Shown in pieces: positions 25,335-30,989 of a stretch of 47,103 nt of DNA. The DNA lies in the IMG/VR virus record IMGVR_UViG_3300045885_000359, positions 1 through 47,103 of that record; one strand, written 5' to 3'. Position 1 is the stretch's first letter, and every line of letters begins with the position of its first letter. This DNA is from a virus. Under the pieces are notes generated by a model. It searched no databases and was not told where the DNA came from. It saw only the letters and a list, made by a program, of their open reading frames with translations. A program made the position numbers and the translations under genes.

Positions 25335-26090
25335 ATGGGACAGTCGGCCGAGGTCGATGACATCATCGCTCTAGTAGAAGCCGGCGGCGGCGTATTCGTC
25401 CGCAGGACCACGACGGGCCGGCGGCGGTTCGTGTTTCAGGGCCGCGGATCCGCGCTCACCCGCATCGATATTCCGATGGGCCACGCGCACCTCGACGGAC
25501 GCTTTTTGAAGAACCTGCGATCCGAGGCAGAGCGCAAGCTTCGCGCCTTCCACGCCGAGAATCCCGAGATCGTCGCCTCGCTCGCGCCCCATGCTCCCCG
25601 AGGCGAGAGCCCGCCCCCGTCCTTCCACGAGCAGATGCAGGGGCCGGATTCTCCCACCACGCTTCCCGCCACGCCCCCGATCTCGAGCCCGGAGCCGGTG
25701 CTCGAGCTGCCGATCGAATCGGTGGAAGAAGAAGTTCCCCAGGAGCAGCAGGTCGTCACCGTTACCACGGAGGACACGATGGGCGCGAGGAAGAAGCACG
25801 CGGAGCGGACGCCGGGCGCGTATCAGTGCCGCTGGTGTGATCGGGTCTTCGGGCACGGCGCGCACCGGGGCCGGCACGAGTCGACCATCCATGCCGACCG
25901 GTACCAGCAGGTGCTGACGGTGACGCGTCGCCCTGGCCGTCCGAGGAAGGTGAAGGCGTCGGTCGATCCCGTCGCGGTCAACGGGGTCAACCTGGCGGCG
26001 CGGGTGCGCGCGGTGGAAGAAGAGAACGCGGCCATGCGGCGGCGCCAGGGCGTGATCGACCAGGCGCTCAAGGCGTTCGCGCTGGCATGA
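25335..26090 (+). CDS. C2H2 zinc-finger and AT-hook DNA-binding protein
   Basis: A 251-residue protein with CGGGAGG upstream of its start. Residues about 1-85 form a compact domain, 85-145 an acidic Pro-rich linker with a dispersed-motif copy at 25649. Residues about 165-186 are YQCRWC...HRGRHESTIH: a C-x2-C-x12-H-x4-H finger as in eukaryotic-type C2H2 proteins. RRPGRPRK (about 199-206) is an AT-hook core. The C-terminus is a short coiled coil. Such combinations are rare in phages; a nucleoid-like or transcription role is likely. Stop overlaps the next start (ATGA). Confidence 0.65.
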   Translation: MGQSAEVDDIIALVEAGGGVFVRRTTTGRRRFVFQGRGSALTRIDIPMGHAHLDGRFLKNLRSEAERKLRAFHAENPEIVASLAPHAPRGESPPPSFHEQMQGPDSPTTLPATPPISSPEPVLELPIESVEEEVPQEQQVVTVTTEDTMGARKKHAERTPGAYQCRWCDRVFGHGAHRGRHESTIHADRYQQVLTVTRRPGRPRKVKASVDPVAVNGVNLAARVRAVEEENAAMRRRQGVIDQALKAFALA

Positions 26091-26335
26091 CCGACAACCG
26101 CGACCCCATCAAGGATTCCGTGGCGCGGTTGCAGGACGAGCTCGCGCGCGTCGATGGAGAGCGGGCGCGGATTCTCGGAGCGCTTCGGGCCCTGACCGGG
26201 AAGCGGGCCGATCACCGCGCCCACCGCTCGCGGCACTGGAAGATGACTGCCGAGCAGAAGCACGCGGTCAGCGAGCGCATGAAGCGGTACTGGGCTGAGT
26301 GGCGCAAGCGGAACGGGCGCACGCCGCGACGGTGA
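26087..26335 (+). CDS. Small basic coiled-coil protein
   Basis: An 82-residue protein that overlaps the zinc-finger gene by four bases. Residues 7-40 are an amphipathic coiled coil (VARLQDELARVDGERARILGAL). Residues 45-82 are very basic and aromatic (HRSRHWKMTAEQKHAVSERMKRYWAEWRK), suggesting DNA contact. It may act together with the zinc-finger protein. Family not recognised. Confidence 0.55.
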   Translation: MTDNRDPIKDSVARLQDELARVDGERARILGALRALTGKRADHRAHRSRHWKMTAEQKHAVSERMKRYWAEWRKRNGRTPRR

Positions 26336-26342
26336 GAGAACG

Positions 26343-26726
26343 ATGGCGACCCCTTCGAGTGCCGAGCTAATCAGGAGCGTGGACGCGAACCTGAACCTCG
26401 ACGCCCCGGCCGCTCCAGGCGAGCAGCGGCTGGTGCGCGATTTCTACCGGATCCGCCGCGGCCACGACCGGCAGACGGGTGGCACCGCCAACTGGTCGTC
26501 GCTGTGCGCCTCCTGTTCTTCCAGCACGATCTACTTCCGGCGCGCGCCGGCCGGGGTGCCGATCGAGCCCACCACGTACTGCTCGGAGATGAACCGCACG
26601 GTGCCCGGCGACATCGTGGAGTGCTCGGGCTACGCCGAGCGCTCGGCGATGACCCTGCAGGGGATGTACGACATCGCGGTCATGATCGATCCGCGCGAGG
26701 GCGTGAACGACGGGGCGTATCGGTGA
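26343..26726 (+). CDS. Small Cys-containing unknown protein
   Basis: A 127-residue protein. Four cysteines, arranged as CASC near residues 57-60 and two further Cys about 25 and 38 residues later (YCSEMNRTVPGDIVEC), could form a zinc site. The rest is mixed helical. It lies seven bases after the preceding gene, and its stop overlaps a possible 22-codon frame as GTGA. No family recognised. Confidence 0.6.
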   Translation: MATPSSAELIRSVDANLNLDAPAAPGEQRLVRDFYRIRRGHDRQTGGTANWSSLCASCSSSTIYFRRAPAGVPIEPTTYCSEMNRTVPGDIVECSGYAERSAMTLQGMYDIAVMIDPREGVNDGAYR

Positions 26727-26791
26727 GAGATACCCTGGTCGGCCACTACGTCCGCCGCACGCCGGCGCCGGTGTACGCCCCCTTTACGTGA
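26723..26791 (+). CDS. Possible 22-residue peptide
   Basis: GTG 26723 overlaps the previous stop as GTGA and gives 22 codons (VRDTLVGHYVRRTPAPVYAP...). It is too short to judge by codon use. It may be a real small peptide, a leader for the gene at 26813, or the remnant of a frame-shifted 5-prime end of that gene. Confidence 0.25.
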   Translation: MRDTLVGHYVRRTPAPVYAPFT

Positions 26792-26812
26792 GCCCCTGGC
26801 TCGGTCGGCCTG

Positions 26813-27259
26813 GTGGTCGACGAGAGGTTTACAGGGTTCATTGAGGTCGAGCTGATCTGCGACTGCATGCCGCGACTGGGCGACAGCGGGGCGCGGATGC
26901 TCAGAAGCCGGACCTGGGCGTATCCGGAGGTCGGCGAGGTGCTGGACAACGCCGCGCTGGAGGCTGAGCAAGCGCGGCACCGCTCGTGCGGGAGGGGAAA
27001 TCCCATGGACCGCGCCGGGTCCGATCTGAACCTGGACGGCCTCGTGAAGGGCCTTGGAGTCGATCCGCGGGTACCGCGACCTCTTCGGGAAGGCAAGCGG
27101 CCGGGTGACGATGGACGACATCCTCGTCAACCCCGGCAACCGAGTCGGAGACTGCCTCGTGGTCGCGCTGGTGGTCCTGAACAACGGGTCGATCCGCTAC
27201 GTCGTGCTCGCGCCAGGCGGGAACGAGGCGTACCTCTGGACGAAGGACGATGTCCTTGA
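26813..27259 (+). CDS. Unknown early protein whose 3-prime part loses coding character
   Basis: GTG 26813 opens a 148-codon frame. About the first 80 residues (VDERFTGFIEVELICDC... NLDGLVKGLG) have the expected third-position GC. After about position 27055 codon use deteriorates and the product turns into an Arg/Pro-rich shadow, while a different frame starting at 27054 becomes the good one. Either two genes overlap by 200 bases or a one-base difference has split one gene. No Shine-Dalgarno is clear. Function unknown. Confidence 0.4.
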   Translation: MVDERFTGFIEVELICDCMPRLGDSGARMLRSRTWAYPEVGEVLDNAALEAEQARHRSCGRGNPMDRAGSDLNLDGLVKGLGVDPRVPRPLREGKRPGDDGRHPRQPRQPSRRLPRGRAGGPEQRVDPLRRARARRERGVPLDEGRCP

Positions 27260-27278
27260 TCGGCAGTGGACATCATGA
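27054..27278 (+). CDS. Small unknown protein, possible second half of the preceding gene
   Basis: TTG 27054 opens a 74-codon frame with strong coding character; ATG 27111 is the first ATG and would give 55 residues. The product has a beta-rich core (DCLVVALVVLNNGSIRYVVLAPGG) resembling a small barrel. The frame opens three bases before the TTG, exactly where the upstream gene loses coding signal, so it may be the displaced C-terminus of that gene. Function unknown. Confidence 0.45.
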   Translation: MESIRGYRDLFGKASGRVTMDDILVNPGNRVGDCLVVALVVLNNGSIRYVVLAPGGNEAYLWTKDDVLDRQWTS

Positions 27279-27303
27279 CCTGCGGCTGGTCGGTGACGCA
27301 TCG

Positions 27304-27597
27304 GTGAGAGAAAACGGCGCCCCGTTCGGACGCTGGCCAGCTCGGGAACCGCGGCGCGTGGCCTACGGCAACGGCCGCAAGCTGGAGCGCTCGACGGTGG
27401 CGTCGCCCACGAAGATCGCCCAGCGGCTCGTGGCTGACGCGGAACGGAGCGCGGCGAAGCCGGACGGCCTCTACCGGGTGGTGTTCGGATCTATCTGCGC
27501 CGGGTTTATCATCAGGGGGCGAAAGCTCGCGGAGTGTGCGCCGGTTCTCCGGAAGAGCGCGAAACTGCGGGACCTCGGGGTGTGGATCTCGAAGTAA
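27304..27597 (+). CDS. Small phage protein with conserved AGF..R..LAECAPVLR segment
   Basis: A 97-residue protein. GTG 27304 is chosen; it overlaps the stop of a ten-codon frame (27275-27307) as GTGA. The first half is basic. The second half (YRVVFGSICAGFIIRGRKLAECAPVLRKS) resembles a short conserved block seen in many small phage proteins of unknown function. It is the last gene of the rightward early block, directly before a long palindrome and a convergent operon. Confidence 0.55.
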   Translation: MRENGAPFGRWPAREPRRVAYGNGRKLERSTVASPTKIAQRLVADAERSAAKPDGLYRVVFGSICAGFIIRGRKLAECAPVLRKSAKLRDLGVWISK

Positions 27598-27621
27598 GCG
27601 CGCGCGCGATGTTGTGCCGCT

Positions 27622-27663
27622 CGTGAGTACCCCGGATCTCTTAAGAGGTCCTGGGTACTCACG
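27622..27663. terminator. 42-bp near-perfect palindrome between convergent operons
   Basis: CGTGAGTACCC (27622-27632) pairs with GGGTACTCACG (27653-27663). The centre also pairs around CTCTTAAGAG, with only a C/T mismatch and a T/G wobble. It lies between the rightward early genes and the leftward four-gene operon, so a bidirectional terminator is likely. A protein-binding site or cruciform is an alternative. Confidence 0.55.
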
Positions 27664-27672
27664 AAAGGCTAC

Positions 27673-27723
27673 CGGTGGGAGAAAACCTGGCCCGGGTTAA
27701 CGGTCTTGTTCACCCGGGTAAAC
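27673..27723. repeat. Dispersed motif copy plus CCCGGGTWAACGG direct pair
   Basis: CGGTGGGAGAA (27673-27683) is an intergenic, reverse-oriented copy of TTCTCCCACCG. It is followed by CCCGGGTTAACGG at 27691 and CCCGGGTAAACGG at 27713, a direct pair with a 22-bp period. Two copies on the same face of the helix suggest operator half-sites. Confidence 0.4.
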
Positions 27724-27898
27724 GGAAGGGATCGGCCCGCCCCGTCGTCCGCGCCAAAGCCCTGACTCGGACCGCACGCCTCCGACGATGCTGGCAATTC
27801 TCCCAGTCGTCATCGCTCGTGAGCGCGGCATCCTGCCGTAACAGCGCCTTGACCGATGCTGCCGCTTCCTTCAGCCGTCGCACTTCGGCGTTCAGCAT
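27710..27898 (-). CDS. Small basic protein, last gene of the leftward operon
   Basis: A 62-residue protein starting at ATG 27898 with GGAGGAA upstream. The first 30 residues are a short coiled coil (NAEVRRLKEAAASVKALL) and the last 25 are Arg-rich. It overlaps the preceding gene by seven bases. Its stop lies inside the 27.7-kb repeat region. Function unknown. Confidence 0.5.
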   Translation of the reverse strand: MLNAEVRRLKEAAASVKALLRQDAALTSDDDWENCQHRRRRAVRVRALARTTGRADPFRLPG

Positions 27899-28290
27899 TC
27901 GCCAGTTCCTCCCCGTGGGTTTTCTCCCAGCGTCTTCAGTTCCTCAAGGGCCAGGGCCAGACCATGCTCGGCCCAGGTCTGGACCTCCGCGCGGGTGGCC
28001 AGTCCGGGCCGGTGCAGGGCTGCCGCCAGCATCTGCCGCGTGGCCTCGTCGAGCACGAGCGGCCGGAGCGGCACGTGCATGTTGCCGTCCTCGTCGATCC
28101 TCGGGGGCTTGCCGCCCAGGCGCCCGTTGAGCCGCACGGCTGCCGTCTTCGCCTCGGACGTGACGGAGCCGCCTTTTCTCGCACCGCGCCGGGCCAGGGC
28201 GGCGGCCGCGGCCTTCAGCCGGGCCTCGGAGACCGGCTTGCCGACCCGGGCGCGCGCCAGGGCCACCGCATGCGGGTTCTTCTTGGTCAT
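27892..28290 (-). CDS. Unknown protein with KNPHAVALAR-type N-terminus
   Basis: A 132-residue protein. I start it at 28290 (MTKKNPHAVALARARVG) rather than at 28461, because the longer form is Arg/Pro shadow sequence and 28290 overlaps the upstream stop as ATGA. Residues 1-65 are basic with small-residue repeats (ARRGARKGG, RLNGRLGGKPP), the style of a small nucleic-acid-binding region. The rest is an acidic helical C-terminus. No family is recognised. Confidence 0.6.
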   Translation of the reverse strand: MTKKNPHAVALARARVGKPVSEARLKAAAAALARRGARKGGSVTSEAKTAAVRLNGRLGGKPPRIDEDGNMHVPLRPLVLDEATRQMLAAALHRPGLATRAEVQTWAEHGLALALEELKTLGENPRGGTGEC

Positions 28291-28595
28291 GCGGATTCTT
28301 CCACCGGGATGCCCGCGGCGTCGAGCTGAAGCTCGTAGGCGTGGCAGCAGACCCGCCGCTGTTGTGCTGGTCTGTTGGGGAACGTCATCGGGTGCAAGGT
28401 GCAGCGCCAGTCGATCATGGTCTTGCGGTGCGCGACCGCTTCCCGCCGAGTGGGAAACCACGGCGTGTGTTGTCGCTCCAGGGGTTGCCCGGTGGGCCCG
28501 TGATACGTCTCCACATGCCAGCCCTTACCCTGGCACTTCCCGACGCCGATAAGCGAGCACTTCGAGACTCGGTGTACCTGTTTGGCCTTGCCCAT
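28287..28595 (-). CDS. Small Cys/His-rich unknown protein
   Basis: A 102-residue protein with AGGAG upstream of its start at 28595. It holds five Cys and several His residues (KCSLIGVGKCQGKGWHVE, DWRCTLHP, RRVCCHAYELQ), which may bind zinc. It is basic at the N-terminus. Ten bases follow the preceding gene of the operon and four overlap the next, so it is co-transcribed. Function unknown. Confidence 0.6.
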   Translation of the reverse strand: MGKAKQVHRVSKCSLIGVGKCQGKGWHVETYHGPTGQPLERQHTPWFPTRREAVAHRKTMIDWRCTLHPMTFPNRPAQQRRVCCHAYELQLDAAGIPVEESA

Positions 28596-28604
28596 GGGTT
28601 TCTC

Positions 28605-28994
28605 CTATCGAATGCGGTTGTTCACGCAGCCGTCGCAGAGCGGCGTGCCGCGGAAGCGGATCGTCGCGTCCGGGTGGGACGGGTTCATCGCGCATGCCTC
28701 TGGCGCGATTTCGACGATCTGGTTAGCGCGCCCGCGCCGCTTCGCCCAGGCGACGAAGGGGCGCGTGTCGTCTTCGAGGATGGCCGGCCAGTCGAGCTCT
28801 TCTTGCACCGGCGGCGTGTCGAGCTCGGGATCGTCGTCCTCGGGATCGTCCACCTCGCGCTCGGTCAGCCAGCGACGCGTCTCGGCCTCCACCTCCTCCT
28901 CTTCGACCTCGACCTCGACCTCCTCGGTTGGCAGGGGCTTCAGAATCCGGGCCGGGGGTGCCGGTACCGGGATCACCACGAACTTCCTGGTCAT
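28605..28994 (-). CDS. Acidic protein, first gene of the leftward operon
   Basis: A 129-residue protein with a very strong AGGAGGAGG sequence before its start at 28994. Residues about 23-65 are extremely acidic (VEVEVEEEEVEAE... DDPEDDDPELD). The C-terminus has three Cys and one His (CAMNPSH... LCDGC) that could bind zinc. Highly acidic early phage proteins sometimes mimic DNA; that possibility is speculative here. Transcribed from the promoter at 29024-29053. Confidence 0.6.
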   Translation of the reverse strand: MTRKFVVIPVPAPPARILKPLPTEEVEVEVEEEEVEAETRRWLTEREVDDPEDDDPELDTPPVQEELDWPAILEDDTRPFVAWAKRRGRANQIVEIAPEACAMNPSHPDATIRFRGTPLCDGCVNNRIR

Positions 28995-29023
28995 CGCCTC
29001 CTCCTGAGTTTGAGTTAACGGCC

Positions 29024-29053
29024 ACAGTAGCAGAGCGGCTTAGGCTCAGTCAA
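29024..29053 (-). promoter_or_regulatory. Promoter of the leftward four-gene operon
   Basis: Read on the minus strand: TTGACT (29048-29053), an 18-bp spacer and TACTGT (29024-29029), about 30 bases before the first start codon. The spacer begins GAGCCTAAG. The promoter at 32913-32942 has the same -35 box, spacer length and a CCTAAG element, so both probably share a regulator or sigma factor. Confidence 0.6.
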
Positions 29054-29136
29054 CCAAAGGCTAAGACATCCGGGAGCGCGCCGGGCGATGCCTGCTCTAG
29101 CGCACCGAAGGTGTAGGCCACGACATCGAACGCGTC

Positions 29137-29538
29137 ATGCTGGTGAGTGAACCGGCAAAGATCGCCTGGCACCCAAGCAGCGGAAACCGTGGGAAGACGG
29201 CCAGGTGCCGCCGAAGCCGAAGCGCTGAGGCGCGGAACCGGAAGTTGAAGTCGACCACGAAACCGTGGCTGGTATGCTGGCAGCGGGTCGGCCGGCCGTT
29301 GATCGGGTCTGAGACGCCGGATAGCAAGGACGTGAAGCTCCGGAATCTGGGCGTGTGGGTGGGCCCGGCCCCGCTGGAGGGGGTCCAGCAGGGCCGGGAA
29401 GGGGTCAAAGTGGGGGGTCTGAGGCAGGGGGCCCAGGGGTTAACCTACCCCCCCCCGGCCCGGTTGTCGTCGTCCCATGCGATGACGAAGATCATGGCGA
29501 CTGACCGCTGGCTCCCTGCTGACACATGCGCTCGTTGA
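29137..29538 (+). CDS. Doubtful plus-strand frame
   Basis: A 133-codon frame with reasonable third-position GC but no Shine-Dalgarno. It ends inside a minus-strand gene. It contains KLRNLGVWV, resembling KLRDLGVWI at the end of the 27304 gene, which might indicate a decayed relative. The first half is Arg/Ser/Lys-rich. It is the only plus-strand candidate in the 29.05-29.49 kb stretch, which otherwise shows only a G-rich run followed by a C-rich run near 29400-29460. Confidence 0.25.
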   Translation: MLVSEPAKIAWHPSSGNRGKTARCRRSRSAEARNRKLKSTTKPWLVCWQRVGRPLIGSETPDSKDVKLRNLGVWVGPAPLEGVQQGREGVKVGGLRQGAQGLTYPPPARLSSSHAMTKIMATDRWLPADTCAR

Positions 29539-29647
29539 TGTCGGTCAGATGCTCCAGGATCGCCGTACGAAGCTTCTCCGGCGCCGTCTGGCGGTACGGC
29601 GGAAACAACGCGTAGTAGGCGGTGAGTCGGTCGGTGGTCTCTAGCAT
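29492..29647 (-). CDS. Small unknown protein at the end of the phosphatase operon
   Basis: A 51-residue protein starting at ATG 29647, with GGAGAA upstream. The longer upstream frame is Arg-rich shadow and rejected. The product is a soluble helical peptide (LTAYYALFPPYRQTAPEKLRTAILEHL). It is the last leftward gene of this operon. Function unknown. Confidence 0.5.
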   Translation of the reverse strand: MLETTDRLTAYYALFPPYRQTAPEKLRTAILEHLTDINERMCQQGASGQSP

Positions 29648-29733
29648 CGTTCGTTCTCCGGTTGATTGCGTTTGCTGCGTTCTGCCACCGCCGGCCCCAT
29701 GCCGGCGGTGGCGTAGCTCGTGAAGCGACGCTG

Positions 29734-30105
29734 CTAGGCGTTCTCCGGGGCGCCCGGGATCCCGCCGGGCGCGCTCACCAGGCAGAGTCGGAGATAGGCG
29801 GCTAGCTCGGGAGCGTAGACGCGCCACCGCAAGTCTTTTACGCGGATCCTGACGAAGTCTTGCTTCGGCTCCGTTTCCGGACGCATGGACAGTGGCGAGT
29901 AGGTCACCTGCTCGGGGGAAGCCAGGGAGTGAAGCGTTGGGGCCGCCCAGGAGATACCGGGCATTGCCGCGCATTCGCCCGCGAAGCCGTAGGTACGGTT
30001 GCCGGTGGGGCCGGCAATCTGGTAATGCAGCATGCCGGCGTAATACTTCGCGCGCGCCATCACGTACACGGTGCCTTTGCTACTGGTGACGAAGGTACTG
30101 TCCAT
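29734..30105 (-). CDS. Unknown 123-residue protein of the phosphatase operon
   Basis: Starts at ATG 30105, with GGGAGG seven bases upstream and a TAATG junction with the phosphatase stop. The product is mixed, with a YVMARAKYYAGMLHYQIAG segment and scattered aromatic residues. No motif or membrane segment is seen. The tight coupling suggests it works with the phosphatase or with the 642-residue protein upstream. Confidence 0.6.
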   Translation of the reverse strand: MDSTFVTSSKGTVYVMARAKYYAGMLHYQIAGPTGNRTYGFAGECAAMPGISWAAPTLHSLASPEQVTYSPLSMRPETEPKQDFVRIRVKDLRWRVYAPELAAYLRLCLVSAPGGIPGAPENA

Positions 30106-30989
30106 TACTTGCCTCCCGTGGTCGGGCATTCACTCCAGTGAAAGCCGTCCGCTTGCGAGCCGCACTTGTTACAGGTGACGCGCCAACCGTTCTCCCGCGC
30201 ACGGCGTAGCCGATCCTCGTTGGAGTGAGAGAGGTAGTCGCGCCGCGGTGGCGGAGTGTCTAGCAAGCCATCGAGCATCGGCCGGTTGATGCGCGGCAGG
30301 TCGAACGCGGGAGCCGCAATCGGAGTGAACATGGGGCGCGGCTCCGAGGTAACCGTCCGGCCGGTGATGTCCGCGATGTAGGTGACCTGCGACTTCGTCT
30401 CTACGACTTCGACACAGTAGTTGTTCCGTACCCACGCTACCGGGCATTCGTCCGCGGGGATTGCTCCCCAGAGTGACAGCATGATGGCGAGCGCGGTACC
30501 GGTACGACCGTGTCCACCATGGCACCCGACAAGCACGTCAAGGTGTCCGCGCTCGACCGCCAGTGACGCCAGATCATCGGTGAGCGCTTGCCACTGCTCC
30601 CTGGTGAGCGGCGCGACACCGCCGTCGGGCCAGACGATACGGACGGTGGCCATCGCCACCGCGCGTGCGAGCCGCGGTAGCTCGGCGCCGGTGATGGTGA
30701 TGGCAGGTTCGACGAGCCGCCCCACTAGATCAAGCACGACACCGCCGGGGATTGGCTTCGCGCCCGACGAGATACCTCCCGCGTAGAGCGCGAGCGTTGC
30801 GTCCGCGACACCAAGGTTGATGACATGCACGTTGCCCGTATGGCAGTCACGGGAGCGCTTGCCGGTGGGCGCCTTAGGCACGGTGTCCGCTCCAAACTCC
30901 GGTGGCGACTTCAGCGATCCCTTCGGCCTTGAGCGCGGCGAGCGCGGTGGCTCCGGGGGAGTGTTGTTGCTCTGGCTCTTCGATGACAT
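30105..30989 (-). CDS. Protein tyrosine / dual-specificity phosphatase-like enzyme with zinc knuckle
   Basis: A 294-residue protein. Residues 156-166 are CHGGHGRTGTA: the C-x5-R phosphate-binding loop with Cys156 nucleophile and Arg162, preceded by a beta strand (LDVLVG) as in PTP/DSP enzymes. Downstream NNYCVEVVETKSQVTYI (about 189-205) fits the usual R-x-x-YC...ET-x-Q-x-x-Y helix. The N-terminal 45 residues are a basic Pro/Ser linker. C273, C276 and C288 with a nearby His form a possible zinc knuckle. Its start lies 116 bases inside the upstream gene. The substrate may be phosphoprotein or nucleotide/RNA 5-prime phosphate. Confidence 0.75.
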   Translation of the reverse strand: MSSKSQSNNTPPEPPRSPRSRPKGSLKSPPEFGADTVPKAPTGKRSRDCHTGNVHVINLGVADATLALYAGGISSGAKPIPGGVVLDLVGRLVEPAITITGAELPRLARAVAMATVRIVWPDGGVAPLTREQWQALTDDLASLAVERGHLDVLVGCHGGHGRTGTALAIMLSLWGAIPADECPVAWVRNNYCVEVVETKSQVTYIADITGRTVTSEPRPMFTPIAAPAFDLPRINRPMLDGLLDTPPPRRDYLSHSNEDRLRRARENGWRVTCNKCGSQADGFHWSECPTTGGK

